This document shows positions 1 to 6,529 of a stretch of 64,000 nt of DNA, one piece after another. Below the pieces are notes generated by a model that was not told the origin of the DNA, did not search any database, and saw only the letters and a program-made list of their open reading frames with translations. The DNA lies in NCBI RefSeq assembly GCF_001909055.1, contig NZ_LVWI01000103.1, positions 96,283 to 160,282 of the forward strand, written 5' to 3'. The position numbers and the translations under genes were made by a program. This DNA is from Paenibacillus helianthi. GTDB taxonomy: Bacteria > Bacillota > Bacilli > Paenibacillales > Paenibacillaceae. Every line of letters begins with the position of its first letter. Position 1 is the stretch's first letter.

Positions 1-348
1 CGCCATTTCCGGTTATCACGGATGACGGAGCTTGCTATGCTGGAAGAGCCGTTTCTTGTACCGCCCGGGTTTGACCTGAGCCGTTACCGCCAAAAGGATG
101 ACCGGAACTTACAGGTGCTGGTTCGGGTGAACCCTGAGATAGCCGATAGAATCCTGGAGACCGGTAATTTCTATATGGAATCGACGGAGGAGAGAACGGA
201 CGGTCTATTATTCACCTTTCGAGTCCGGCACCCGGAGGAACTGCTGCCATATGTCCTTAGCTGGGGCGGGAATGTAGAAGTACTCGAACCGGAGTCTTTC
301 CGCTGCCGGATCCGGGAAGAGGCTGATAAAATATTAAAACGCTACTGA
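1..348 (+). CDS. WYL-domain transcriptional regulator, C-terminal part (cut by window edge)
   Basis: The frame is open from base 1, so the gene begins before the window; the first in-frame ATG at 22 is internal. The visible 115 residues begin RHFRLSRM, typical of the end of a WYL domain, and continue into a WCX-type C-terminal extension (LQVLVRVNPEIADRIL, then FRVRHPEELLPYVLSWG). WYL regulators usually have an N-terminal HTH_11 helix-turn-helix and bind an unknown ligand; neither the HTH nor the core is visible here. The gene ends about 170 bases before the flavodiiron operon, and nothing links the two functionally. The target is unknown. Confidence 0.8.
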   Translation, partial: RHFRLSRMTELAMLEEPFLVPPGFDLSRYRQKDDRNLQVLVRVNPEIADRILETGNFYMESTEERTDGLLFTFRVRHPEELLPYVLSWGGNVEVLEPESFRCRIREEADKILKRY

Positions 349-415
349 TACACAAAGTGACCATACGCATAATCCTATGGCCGCAATCGTGTATATTTAT
401 AGTATGAATAGATGG

Positions 416-434
416 ATTTTGAAACTTTCAAAAT
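416..434. promoter_or_regulatory. 19-bp perfect palindrome upstream of the flavodiiron operon
   Basis: ATTTTGAAACTTTCAAAAT is a 9-1-9 perfect inverted repeat centred on C425. It lies about 58 bp before a start point inferred from a weak -10 (TAGAAT, 471-476), a suitable place for an activator. It does not fit Fnr (TGTGA-N6-TCACA), Rex or NsrR consensus. The cognate protein is unknown. Confidence 0.5.
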
Positions 435-484
435 GTGATTGTAATCCTCCTTTTTGTTTAGTCTCCGATATAGAATGAAATTGC

Positions 485-499
485 TGATAAACATTATCA
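485..499. promoter_or_regulatory. Fur-type 7-1-7 box between promoter and ribosome site of the flavodiiron gene
   Basis: TGATAAACATTATCA matches the Bacillus Fur 7-1-7 consensus (TGATAATNATTATCA) at every fixed position but one. It lies just downstream of the inferred start point and four bases before the AGGAGG at 503-508, a classical repression position. A PerR- or Zur-like member of the same family could also bind here. Confidence 0.55.
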
Positions 500-516
500 T
501 TCAGGAGGCTAAGCAG

Positions 517-1752
517 ATGAACACAGAATACAAGATTGCCAAAGATACTTATTGGGTGGGTAAAATAGACAACCGGGAGGTACCCTTTCATCGTCTGATC
601 CTGGCGAAAGGAACCACCTATAACTCCTACCTGCTAAAAACGGGTAAACCTACAGTGATTGACACCGTAGATATGGAGTTCGGACGTGAATATGCGGAGC
701 GTTTAAGCCAATTCATAGACCCTATGGATATTGAATATATCGTAATTAACCATACCGAACCCGATCATTCCGGGGGACTGGCTGCACTTTCCTCACGGGC
801 CCTCAATGCCACGATTGTCTGTACGGCGATCGCCGTGCCGGAGCTGCAGGAAATGTACAAGCTCCACAACCGGAATTTCCTGGTTGTAAATGACGGGGAT
901 ACACTGGATATCGGCGGCAAAACCTTGCTGTTCAAGGAGACACCGTACCTTCATACGGCTGAGACCATGATTACTTATTGTGTGGAAGATAAAATCCTCT
1001 TCCCTTGCGACATCTTCAGCACCCACGTTGCGGTGGAGAAGCTGTTCAGCGATGAAGCCGGATTCGACATCACGGATGATTTCAAAGGCTATTACAGTGC
1101 GATTATTCACCCGCACCGCAGATATGTCAGAACGCTGATCGATGCCGTCCAAGACCTTGATATTGAGATGATTGCGCCTTCTCACGGGTTCCTGATCCGC
1201 GAAGATATCCGTAAATATATTGATCTCTACGATGAACTTAGCCGTGAAACGTCTGAAGGCAAAAAGGCTGTAATTGTCTATACCACGCTCAAGAATAACA
1301 CCAAGAAAATGGCCAATATCCTGCAGGATTGCCTGAAGGCAAATCAAATTGAGACGGAAGTATGGGATGCGGACAAGAGCACAGCGGCGGATATTCTGAG
1401 CAGCATTGCCTCTGCCGATGCCGTATTCATAGGAAGCTCCACCAGATACGCTGATATGATCGGTAACCTGGAGCCCATCCTGCAGGAGATGAAGAACATG
1501 GATTTAGAGGGCAAGCTGGCAGCGGCCTTTGGCTCCTACGGCTGGAGCGGGGAAGCGATCGAAGTGATCCAGGATTATCTGAACGCTACGAACATGATTG
1601 TACAGAGTACTTCCGAAGTCATCAAAACAACAGGGATGATCCACATCGAATTCCCGATACGGGTCCGTTTCTCGCCGAAAGCGCCCGATAAGGTACAAAA
1701 AATCAAAAATGCTGCGGAATTTGTCTCTGATCTTCTGCTCAGTTCTTACTAA
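517..1752 (+). CDS. Flavodiiron protein (A-type flavoprotein), NO/O2 reductase
   Basis: This cytoplasmic enzyme reduces NO to N2O, or O2 to water, with electrons from rubredoxin. The N-terminal metallo-beta-lactamase-like domain (about residues 1-250) shows the diiron ligands H79, E81, D83 and H84 in NHTEPDHSG, a further His in YLHTAE, Asp in FPCDIF and His in PSHGFL. The FMN-binding flavodoxin domain starts near residue 255 (KKAVIVYTTLKNNTKKMA). At 411 residues it is of normal length. I chose ATG 517 because an AGGAGG lies 8 bases before it; the in-frame GTG/ATG codons upstream add a non-family tail. It heads a unit with its reductase and rubredoxin, which supports the assignment. Confidence 0.93.
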   Translation: MNTEYKIAKDTYWVGKIDNREVPFHRLILAKGTTYNSYLLKTGKPTVIDTVDMEFGREYAERLSQFIDPMDIEYIVINHTEPDHSGGLAALSSRALNATIVCTAIAVPELQEMYKLHNRNFLVVNDGDTLDIGGKTLLFKETPYLHTAETMITYCVEDKILFPCDIFSTHVAVEKLFSDEAGFDITDDFKGYYSAIIHPHRRYVRTLIDAVQDLDIEMIAPSHGFLIREDIRKYIDLYDELSRETSEGKKAVIVYTTLKNNTKKMANILQDCLKANQIETEVWDADKSTAADILSSIASADAVFIGSSTRYADMIGNLEPILQEMKNMDLEGKLAAAFGSYGWSGEAIEVIQDYLNATNMIVQSTSEVIKTTGMIHIEFPIRVRFSPKAPDKVQKIKNAAEFVSDLLLSSY

Positions 1753-1764
1753 GGGGGGCAGATC

Positions 1765-2982
1765 ATGAATCGACATTATCTAATTGTTGGCAGTGGAGTG
1801 GCTGCTGTTCATGCCGCCAAGGCGATCCGCGATCAGGACCCCGATACGGAGATCACCATTCTGGGTGAGGAAGAACATTTGCCCTACAACCGGATTAAGC
1901 TGACCAAAGGCTTGTTCACCGATTTGCACAGTGAAAAGGTGCTGATCAAGAAGGAAAAGTGGTATAAAGACAACCGCATCACTGTGCAAACCTCTACCCG
2001 GGTAACAAACATTCACACAGACCGGAAGCAAGTGGTAACAGCGGACGGCAAAGTTATTCATTACCATAAGCTTCTGCTCTGTATGGGGGCGAGAAACCGT
2101 ATGCTCCCAGTACAAGGTGCAGAACTGAAGAATGTCCATACGATCCGGGATATGGAAGATGCTGATTCCCTGAAAGCGAGTCTCGAAGGCGGCAACCGTA
2201 TTGTTACGATCGGCGGTGGTGTACAGGGTTTGGAAACGGCATGGGCCTTACATGAAGCTGGTTATGAAGTGACGGTTGTTGAAGCGGCTCCGCGGTTAAT
2301 GGCCCGCCAACTGGATGTGACATCTTCCAAGATGCTTAAACACACCCTGGAACAATCCGGTGTGAACGTTATTTTGCATTCCGGTGTGACCTCGATTACG
2401 GGTGAGGAATCCGTTGCGGGAATTACGCTTGACGATGGTTCTGCCATTGCCTGTGATCATGTAGTTTATTCGATTGGGATTGTGCCGAATACCGCTCTTG
2501 TTAAGGACACACCGATTGATACCCGTTCAGGTATTGTCGTGAATGCCAACATGGAGACCAGTGCACCCCATGTCTATGCGGCCGGAGATATAGCGGAAAT
2601 GAACGGGCATGTGGAAGGTTTGTGGGGAGGAGCCATGGAGCAGGGACGTATTGCCGGTAACAATATGGCGGCTGCTGAACCTGTTGCTTACCGCAAAGCT
2701 GTTCCGGTCACCTTCTTTAATGCGTTTGGAATCTCGCTTTTTTCGATTGGAGACACCGACGAAGCACGGTGTGACCAGAGTGTGTCCGCACTGGAGAACG
2801 GGGTGTATACGCAGATATTTGCGAAAGATCACACAATGACCGGAGCTGTTTCCTGGGAGGGTGCAGCGGCCTCACTGGCCTATAAATCCGCTATCGAGAC
2901 AGGCTGCAGCCTGGAAGGCATTGATCTTTCCCGAAGTATTTCAGAAATTATGACGGAAGTTAAGCGTAGATTGCAAAGCTAA
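1765..2982 (+). CDS. NAD(P)H:rubredoxin-type FAD oxidoreductase
   Basis: This 405-residue pyridine-nucleotide-disulfide-type flavoprotein probably passes electrons from NAD(P)H to the rubredoxin encoded next. An FAD-binding motif sits at the N-terminus (YLIVGSGVAAVHAAKAI), the NAD(P) motif near residue 150 (IVTIGGGVQGLETAWAL) and the second FAD motif (VYAAGDIAE) near residue 270. The RIKLTKG segment is common to NirB-N-terminal, NorW and rubredoxin reductases. It starts 12 bases after the flavodiiron stop with a strong GGGGGGC-type ribosome site, so the genes are co-transcribed. The N-terminal half of a nitrite reductase is the alternative, but no siroheme domain follows. Confidence 0.88.
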   Translation: MNRHYLIVGSGVAAVHAAKAIRDQDPDTEITILGEEEHLPYNRIKLTKGLFTDLHSEKVLIKKEKWYKDNRITVQTSTRVTNIHTDRKQVVTADGKVIHYHKLLLCMGARNRMLPVQGAELKNVHTIRDMEDADSLKASLEGGNRIVTIGGGVQGLETAWALHEAGYEVTVVEAAPRLMARQLDVTSSKMLKHTLEQSGVNVILHSGVTSITGEESVAGITLDDGSAIACDHVVYSIGIVPNTALVKDTPIDTRSGIVVNANMETSAPHVYAAGDIAEMNGHVEGLWGGAMEQGRIAGNNMAAAEPVAYRKAVPVTFFNAFGISLFSIGDTDEARCDQSVSALENGVYTQIFAKDHTMTGAVSWEGAAASLAYKSAIETGCSLEGIDLSRSISEIMTEVKRRLQS

Positions 2983-3016
2983 ATCATTGAACTTAAAAAA
3001 AGAGGAGATCAACCTA

Positions 3017-3178
3017 ATGAAAAAATATGTATGTGAGCCTTGCGGTTATATTTATGATCCGGCGTTGGGTGATCCCGATGAGGATGTGGCACCGGGCACT
3101 GCTTTTGAAGATTTGCCTGAGGATTGGGTCTGTCCGGTCTGCGGCGAGGATACCAGTCATTTTTCACCCATCTCATAA
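3017..3178 (+). CDS. Rubredoxin
   Basis: This is a 53-residue one-iron electron carrier. The Fe(SCys)4 site is fully visible: C6-x2-C9 and C39-x2-C42 (CEPCGY, CPVCGE), with the conserved aromatic residues and acidic surface between. ATG 3017 is preceded by AGAGGAG at 3001-3007; the longer reading from 2987 would add a lysine-rich tail not found in rubredoxins. Lying between the reductase and Fnr genes, it should carry electrons from the FAD enzyme to the flavodiiron protein, a soluble counterpart of the flavorubredoxin NorV. Confidence 0.95.
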   Translation: MKKYVCEPCGYIYDPALGDPDEDVAPGTAFEDLPEDWVCPVCGEDTSHFSPIS

Positions 3179-3204
3179 AGAATAAGATAAAGGAGAGACC
3201 CGAT

Positions 3205-3912
3205 ATGCCGGAACATTCCTGCCAAAATGCCGCAGAGCCCTGCACCCGAAAAGTACCGATCTTCGCTTCCCTTTCTGATGCGGATCTCTCCCGGGTCAGT
3301 GCGATGATTATCCACCGGAAGTACGCCAAGGGACAGCCCTTGATTCTGGAAGAACAGCCGACGGATACCTTATACATTATTCAGCAAGGGCAAGTGAAAC
3401 TGTCCAAAATGACCCCGCAGGGAAAGGAACAAATCCTGCACATTTTGACAGCCGGTGATTTTTTTGGTGAGCTGAGTATCTTCAACAGCGATGAACTCAG
3501 CAACTTTAGCGCCTATGCACTGAAGGATACCAGTATCTGCATGCTGACCAAAACAGATATGGAGCTGCTGATTATGGCGAATCCGGATATCGCGTTCAAA
3601 CTGCTTAGTACGGTAACCAAAAGGCTGGCCCATACCGAGAATCTGGCGCAAAGCCTTGCTACCAAGGACCCCGAAATCCGGATTGCCTATATGATTCTGG
3701 AGCTTAGCGATGTCTATGGTAAAAATCGTGGCGGCAAGATCCATATCGATCTCCCGCTGTCCCGTGAAGAGCTGGCAAATTACGTTGGGGTTACCCGGGA
3801 GACCATTAGCCGGAAATTTGCCATCTTTGAAGATCTGGGGCTGATAGAGCTGGTTGGCAATAAGCGGATGATTATCCGGAACCGGCCCTCCTTGGAGAAA
3901 TACATTGACTGA
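3205..3912 (+). CDS. Crp/Fnr-family transcriptional regulator
   Basis: This 235-residue regulator has an N-terminal cyclic-nucleotide-type sensor barrel (about residues 20-140, with GDFFGELSIF) and a C-terminal winged helix carrying the recognition helix GVTRETISRKFAIFEDLGL. Two N-terminal cysteines (C6, C13) precede KVPIFASL. They are too few and wrongly spaced for an E. coli Fnr-type cluster, so a redox role is possible but unproved. ATG 3205 follows AAGGAGAG. It ends the flavodiiron unit 27 bases after rubredoxin, suggesting it responds to oxygen or NO. No TGTGA-N6-TCACA site was found before narG, narK or hmp, so its regulon is unclear. Confidence 0.88.
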   Translation: MPEHSCQNAAEPCTRKVPIFASLSDADLSRVSAMIIHRKYAKGQPLILEEQPTDTLYIIQQGQVKLSKMTPQGKEQILHILTAGDFFGELSIFNSDELSNFSAYALKDTSICMLTKTDMELLIMANPDIAFKLLSTVTKRLAHTENLAQSLATKDPEIRIAYMILELSDVYGKNRGGKIHIDLPLSREELANYVGVTRETISRKFAIFEDLGLIELVGNKRMIIRNRPSLEKYID

Positions 3913-3923
3913 ACAGTAAAGAG

Positions 3924-3968
3924 AAAAAAGAGTGCTCCGGAATTTAGATTCTGGCGCACTCTTTTTTT
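3924..3968. terminator. Bidirectional terminator between fnr-like gene and hmp
   Basis: Arms AAAAAAGAGTGC (3924-3935) and GCACTCTTTTTT (3956-3967) pair perfectly. The run of A on one side and T on the other lets it serve both convergent genes. Confidence 0.9.
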
Positions 3969-3979
3969 ATTTTGTGTGA

Positions 3980-5161
3980 CTAGGCTTGTTCTAATTGCAT
4001 GGCCGGACCAAAAAACTCATAATGGATCTGATCCTCTTTCATCCCTATCGCCAGCAGTTCACGGATCATGGCTTCCATGAAAGGAACCGGCCCGCATACA
4101 TAGGCATCACCAGCAGGATCAACGTACGACGCTAATGCTTCACGAGTGATTTGGCCGTCCGGGCCGCTTGAATAAAAGGTTTTATATTTGATATTGCTCA
4201 TGTTCAGCGCATGCTTCTCGATATCATGACCAAAAGCGGCAAGCGATTCATTGCGTGCTGCATGCAGGAATACAGTAGGGCGCTCGGGCGATGACACTGC
4301 AACCGTTTCGAGCATGCTCATCATAGGCGTGATTCCAACACCGCCGGAGATAAAAGCCACCGGTGTGGTTTTTGTAGTATCCAGCAGGAATTCTCCGGCA
4401 GGTGCACTTACTTCCACAGTGTCTCCTTCGTTCACCTGCTTATGGAGGTAGACAGAGACAACACCATTCGGATCATTGTCTGCTTCCCGTTTCACCGAGA
4501 TACGGAACTCATCCGGCTTCGAGGCTTGAGAGAGGCTGTACTGGCGGATCATAGTATACTGTTCGCCCGGAATCAGAACACGAACGGAGATGTACTGCCC
4601 TGGTTTGAACTCCGGTACGCCTGATCCGTCAGCTGGCTGCAGATAGAAAGAAGTAATGCTGTCGCTTTCCTGTACTTTGCGGACGACGGTAAACGGTTTG
4701 AAGAAGTTCCACCCGTTCTCTTGCTCGCGCGCTTCCTTGTACATGTTCGCTTCAACCCCAATGAAGGCAGCTGCGATCACACCGTAAGCTTCTTCCCAAG
4801 CCTTCAGGATCTCATCGGTTGCCGCGTCTCCAAGCACTTCCTTGATCGCTTTTAGCAGAAATTCACCGACAATTGGATACTGCTCCGGTTTAATACCAAG
4901 ACTGACATGCTTGTGGGCGATCTGGACGACTGCCGGCAAAATGTTCTCCAGGTTGTCAATGTGAACTGCAGCTGCGTATACTGCATTCGCAAGGGCAGTC
5001 TGTTGCCGGCCTTGTGCCTGATTGGCATGATTAAATACATTTAAAAGCTCAGGGTGGGCCGCAAAGAGATTCCGGTAGAACACCGTAGTTATGGCTGTTC
5101 CATGTTCCGCTAAGACAGGGGCTGTGGATTTGACGATTTCACGTGTTTGTGTGGATAAAAT
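3980..5161 (-). CDS. hmp: Flavohemoglobin (nitric oxide dioxygenase)
   Basis: Hmp oxidises NO to nitrate aerobically using NAD(P)H. The globin domain carries distal Y29 and Q53 and proximal H85. The FAD domain shows RQYSLSQ and the NAD domain ISGGVGITPM. The best start is an ATT at 5161: it gives 393 residues beginning LSTQTREIV like other Hmp proteins, follows an AGGAG by 9 bases, and makes residue numbers match E. coli Hmp exactly. An in-frame TGA lies three codons further upstream, and the first GTG (5083) would delete helix A. The gene faces nsrR across an NsrR-like operator, so NO induction is expected. Confidence 0.93.
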   Translation of the reverse strand: MLSTQTREIVKSTAPVLAEHGTAITTVFYRNLFAAHPELLNVFNHANQAQGRQQTALANAVYAAAVHIDNLENILPAVVQIAHKHVSLGIKPEQYPIVGEFLLKAIKEVLGDAATDEILKAWEEAYGVIAAAFIGVEANMYKEAREQENGWNFFKPFTVVRKVQESDSITSFYLQPADGSGVPEFKPGQYISVRVLIPGEQYTMIRQYSLSQASKPDEFRISVKREADNDPNGVVSVYLHKQVNEGDTVEVSAPAGEFLLDTTKTTPVAFISGGVGITPMMSMLETVAVSSPERPTVFLHAARNESLAAFGHDIEKHALNMSNIKYKTFYSSGPDGQITREALASYVDPAGDAYVCGPVPFMEAMIRELLAIGMKEDQIHYEFFGPAMQLEQA

Positions 5162-5214
5162 GACCGTTCACTCCTCTCATTATTACAAATTTAATATATA
5201 CTCTTTTGTTTTTA

Positions 5215-5239
5215 AAAGATATATTTAAAATACCACTTT
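5215..5239. promoter_or_regulatory. NsrR-like operator between hmp and nsrR
   Basis: This 12-1-12 imperfect palindrome has left half AAAGATATATTT and right half AAATACCACTTT around A5227; nine of twelve pairs match. It resembles the NsrR consensus (AAGATGCATTT-N-AAATGCATCTT) and sits in the hmp promoter region beside the NsrR gene. Confidence 0.65.
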
Positions 5240-5312
5240 AACAAAATGGACACTATTTGTGGTATCATTTGCAACAAAGATCACATACTTCATTTAAAGG
5301 ACGGCGGAATCA

Positions 5313-5783
5313 ATGCGGCTTACCATGTACACTGATTTTTCATTGCGTATCCTCATGTATCTCGGGGCTAAAGAGCAAAGCGAGCTTTCGACCATCCAAG
5401 ACATCTCTGACGCTTATCATATATCCAAGAATCACTTAATGAAGGTGTCCCATGAGCTCGGACAAGCAGGATATATCGAAGCGGTAAGAGGCCGAGGAGG
5501 GGGAATACGCCTGGCCAAACGGCCAGAACTGATAAACATCGGTGAAGTTGTGCGCCGGATGGAGGACGATTTTCACCTTGTGGAATGCTTTAACCCTGCC
5601 GGCAACAGCTGCCCGATTACCCCGGTGTGCGGATTAAAAGGTGTGCTCGGCAGAGCACTGGCTGCCTATTTACAGGTGCTTAGTGAATATACGCTTGCAG
5701 ATTTGCTGCTGAACAAGCATGATCTTCAGGCAATCTTTCATAAAGAAGTTGAACATAACCCACATGGAATCCGGTACGAATAG
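5313..5783 (+). CDS. nsrR: NO-sensing Rrf2-family repressor NsrR
   Basis: This 156-residue Rrf2 repressor has a winged helix at residues 1-70 (YTDFSLRILMYLGA, ISKNHLMKVSHELGQAGYI). The iron-sulfur cysteines C92, C100 and C106 have the spacing C-x7-C-x5-C reported for Bacillus NsrR. The [4Fe-4S] cluster reacts with NO and releases DNA. It is divergent from hmp with an operator between. Its stop is only three bases from the stop of the convergent hemerythrin gene and no terminator lies between them, so the two transcripts probably overlap. Confidence 0.93.
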   Translation: MRLTMYTDFSLRILMYLGAKEQSELSTIQDISDAYHISKNHLMKVSHELGQAGYIEAVRGRGGGIRLAKRPELINIGEVVRRMEDDFHLVECFNPAGNSCPITPVCGLKGVLGRALAAYLQVLSEYTLADLLLNKHDLQAIFHKEVEHNPHGIRYE

Positions 5784-5786
5784 CAT

Positions 5787-6212
5787 TTATTGAGAGGGCT
5801 CCTCCAGCAGCAGCCTTTCCTCATCCCTGCTGTGAATGGCATTCACTACGATAAGAGCATGAAACTGCTGAAGCACCTCCGGTGTGAGTCCATCTTCGTC
5901 AAGCATGGATTTGATATCTGCAATGATCATCCGGAGCAGCTCATGATCACGTGTCAGCTTGGTTACTGCATGCTGCAAACCGGGATTATTCATTGCCATC
6001 TCCGGGTAGAATCCCTCTTCCTCTGCTTCGGCATGACTCAGTATCCTCGTTTCCCAATATTCTACGAGGTGATCGGCTGCTTGACGCGCAACTTCGAATT
6101 CCCGTGCCTCCAGCAGGTTCTCGACTTCTTCAGTTTTAGCTATTGCACCGGACAGTCCGCCTTGATGTATGGCATGATGGGCGTGTAATTGGCGTAATGA
6201 AGGTCCTACCAT
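5787..6212 (-). CDS. Hemerythrin domain protein
   Basis: This 141-residue four-helix protein has the diiron His/Glu pattern of the HHE family: HAHHAIH near the N-terminus, HAEAEEEGFYPEM in the middle, RDHELL and a final HSRDEE. Such proteins bind O2 or NO, or help repair iron-sulfur centres. ATG 6212 follows GGGGGAGG. It is divergent from narG, and two NreC-type palindromes lie 60-100 bp before its start, so it may belong to the nitrate/oxygen regulon. The precise ligand cannot be told from sequence. Confidence 0.85.
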   Translation of the reverse strand: MVGPSLRQLHAHHAIHQGGLSGAIAKTEEVENLLEAREFEVARQAADHLVEYWETRILSHAEAEEEGFYPEMAMNNPGLQHAVTKLTRDHELLRMIIADIKSMLDEDGLTPEVLQQFHALIVVNAIHSRDEERLLLEEPSQ

Positions 6213-6273
6213 TGTATATCCTCCCCCATTTTTTTCTCAGTATAACATAGAAGACCGCTGTGAAATTTCCGGT

Positions 6274-6309
6274 TAGGACATCCCCTTTATAAAAAGAGGG
6301 AATTCCCTA
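6274..6309. promoter_or_regulatory. Pair of NreC-type boxes, hemerythrin side of the nar intergenic region
   Basis: The published staphylococcal NreC box is TAGGG-N4-CCCTA. Box 1 (6274-6287) is TAGGA-CATC-CCCTT (8 of 10) and box 2 (6296-6309) is GAGGG-AATT-CCCTA (9 of 10). They start 22 bp apart, two helical turns. On the minus strand two -10 candidates follow: TATGTT at 6249-6244 (31.5 bp from the box centre) and the better hexamer TATACT at 6244-6239 (36.5 bp). This pair probably serves the hemerythrin gene, although use by narG is not excluded. Confidence 0.65.
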
Positions 6310-6347
6310 ACTACAGTTGGTATAGCATACATTCCCATAACCTTATC

Positions 6348-6386
6348 AAAGCTCTCCTACTCCAAAGGAGGGCTTTTGACTTTTTG
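6348..6386 (+). terminator. Terminator-like hairpin between the two NreC-box pairs
   Basis: AAAGCTCTCCT (6348-6358) pairs with AGGAGGGCTTT (6366-6376) with one wobble, followed by TTTTGACTTTTT. It terminates plus-strand RNA. No plus-strand gene ends near here, so it may stop antisense read-through from nsrR or attenuate a longer narG leader. Confidence 0.6.
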
Positions 6387-6393
6387 CGGAATC

Positions 6394-6428
6394 AAGGGAT
6401 TTCCCGCGGGACTATAGGACATTCCCTA
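6394..6428. promoter_or_regulatory. Pair of NreC-type boxes at the narG promoter
   Basis: Boxes AAGGG-ATTT-CCCGC (6394-6407, 7 of 10) and TAGGA-CATT-CCCTA (6415-6428, 9 of 10) start 21 bp apart. The proximal box centre is 31.5 bp before a -10 hexamer CATAAT (6453-6458), placing it near -43, typical of a class II activator site. No good -35 is present. The -10 is embedded in a perfect 7-1-7 palindrome (6449-6463, CCTCCATAATGGAGG). Confidence 0.75.
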
Positions 6429-6529
6429 ATGGGAACTCCGGCCGGGGGCCTCCATAATGGAGGTATTCGAATGAATAGTGAGTCGGACTCTTCCATGTCC
6501 TTCATTCTGCAAAGGAGTGTTTGTAAGCG

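Noticed and set aside
793..1347. 184-residue minus-strand open frame inside the flavodiiron gene
   Set aside because: It is the antisense shadow of a gene with clear catalytic motifs and has no ribosome site or recognisable domain. The same applies to other long antisense frames in narG, narH and rph.
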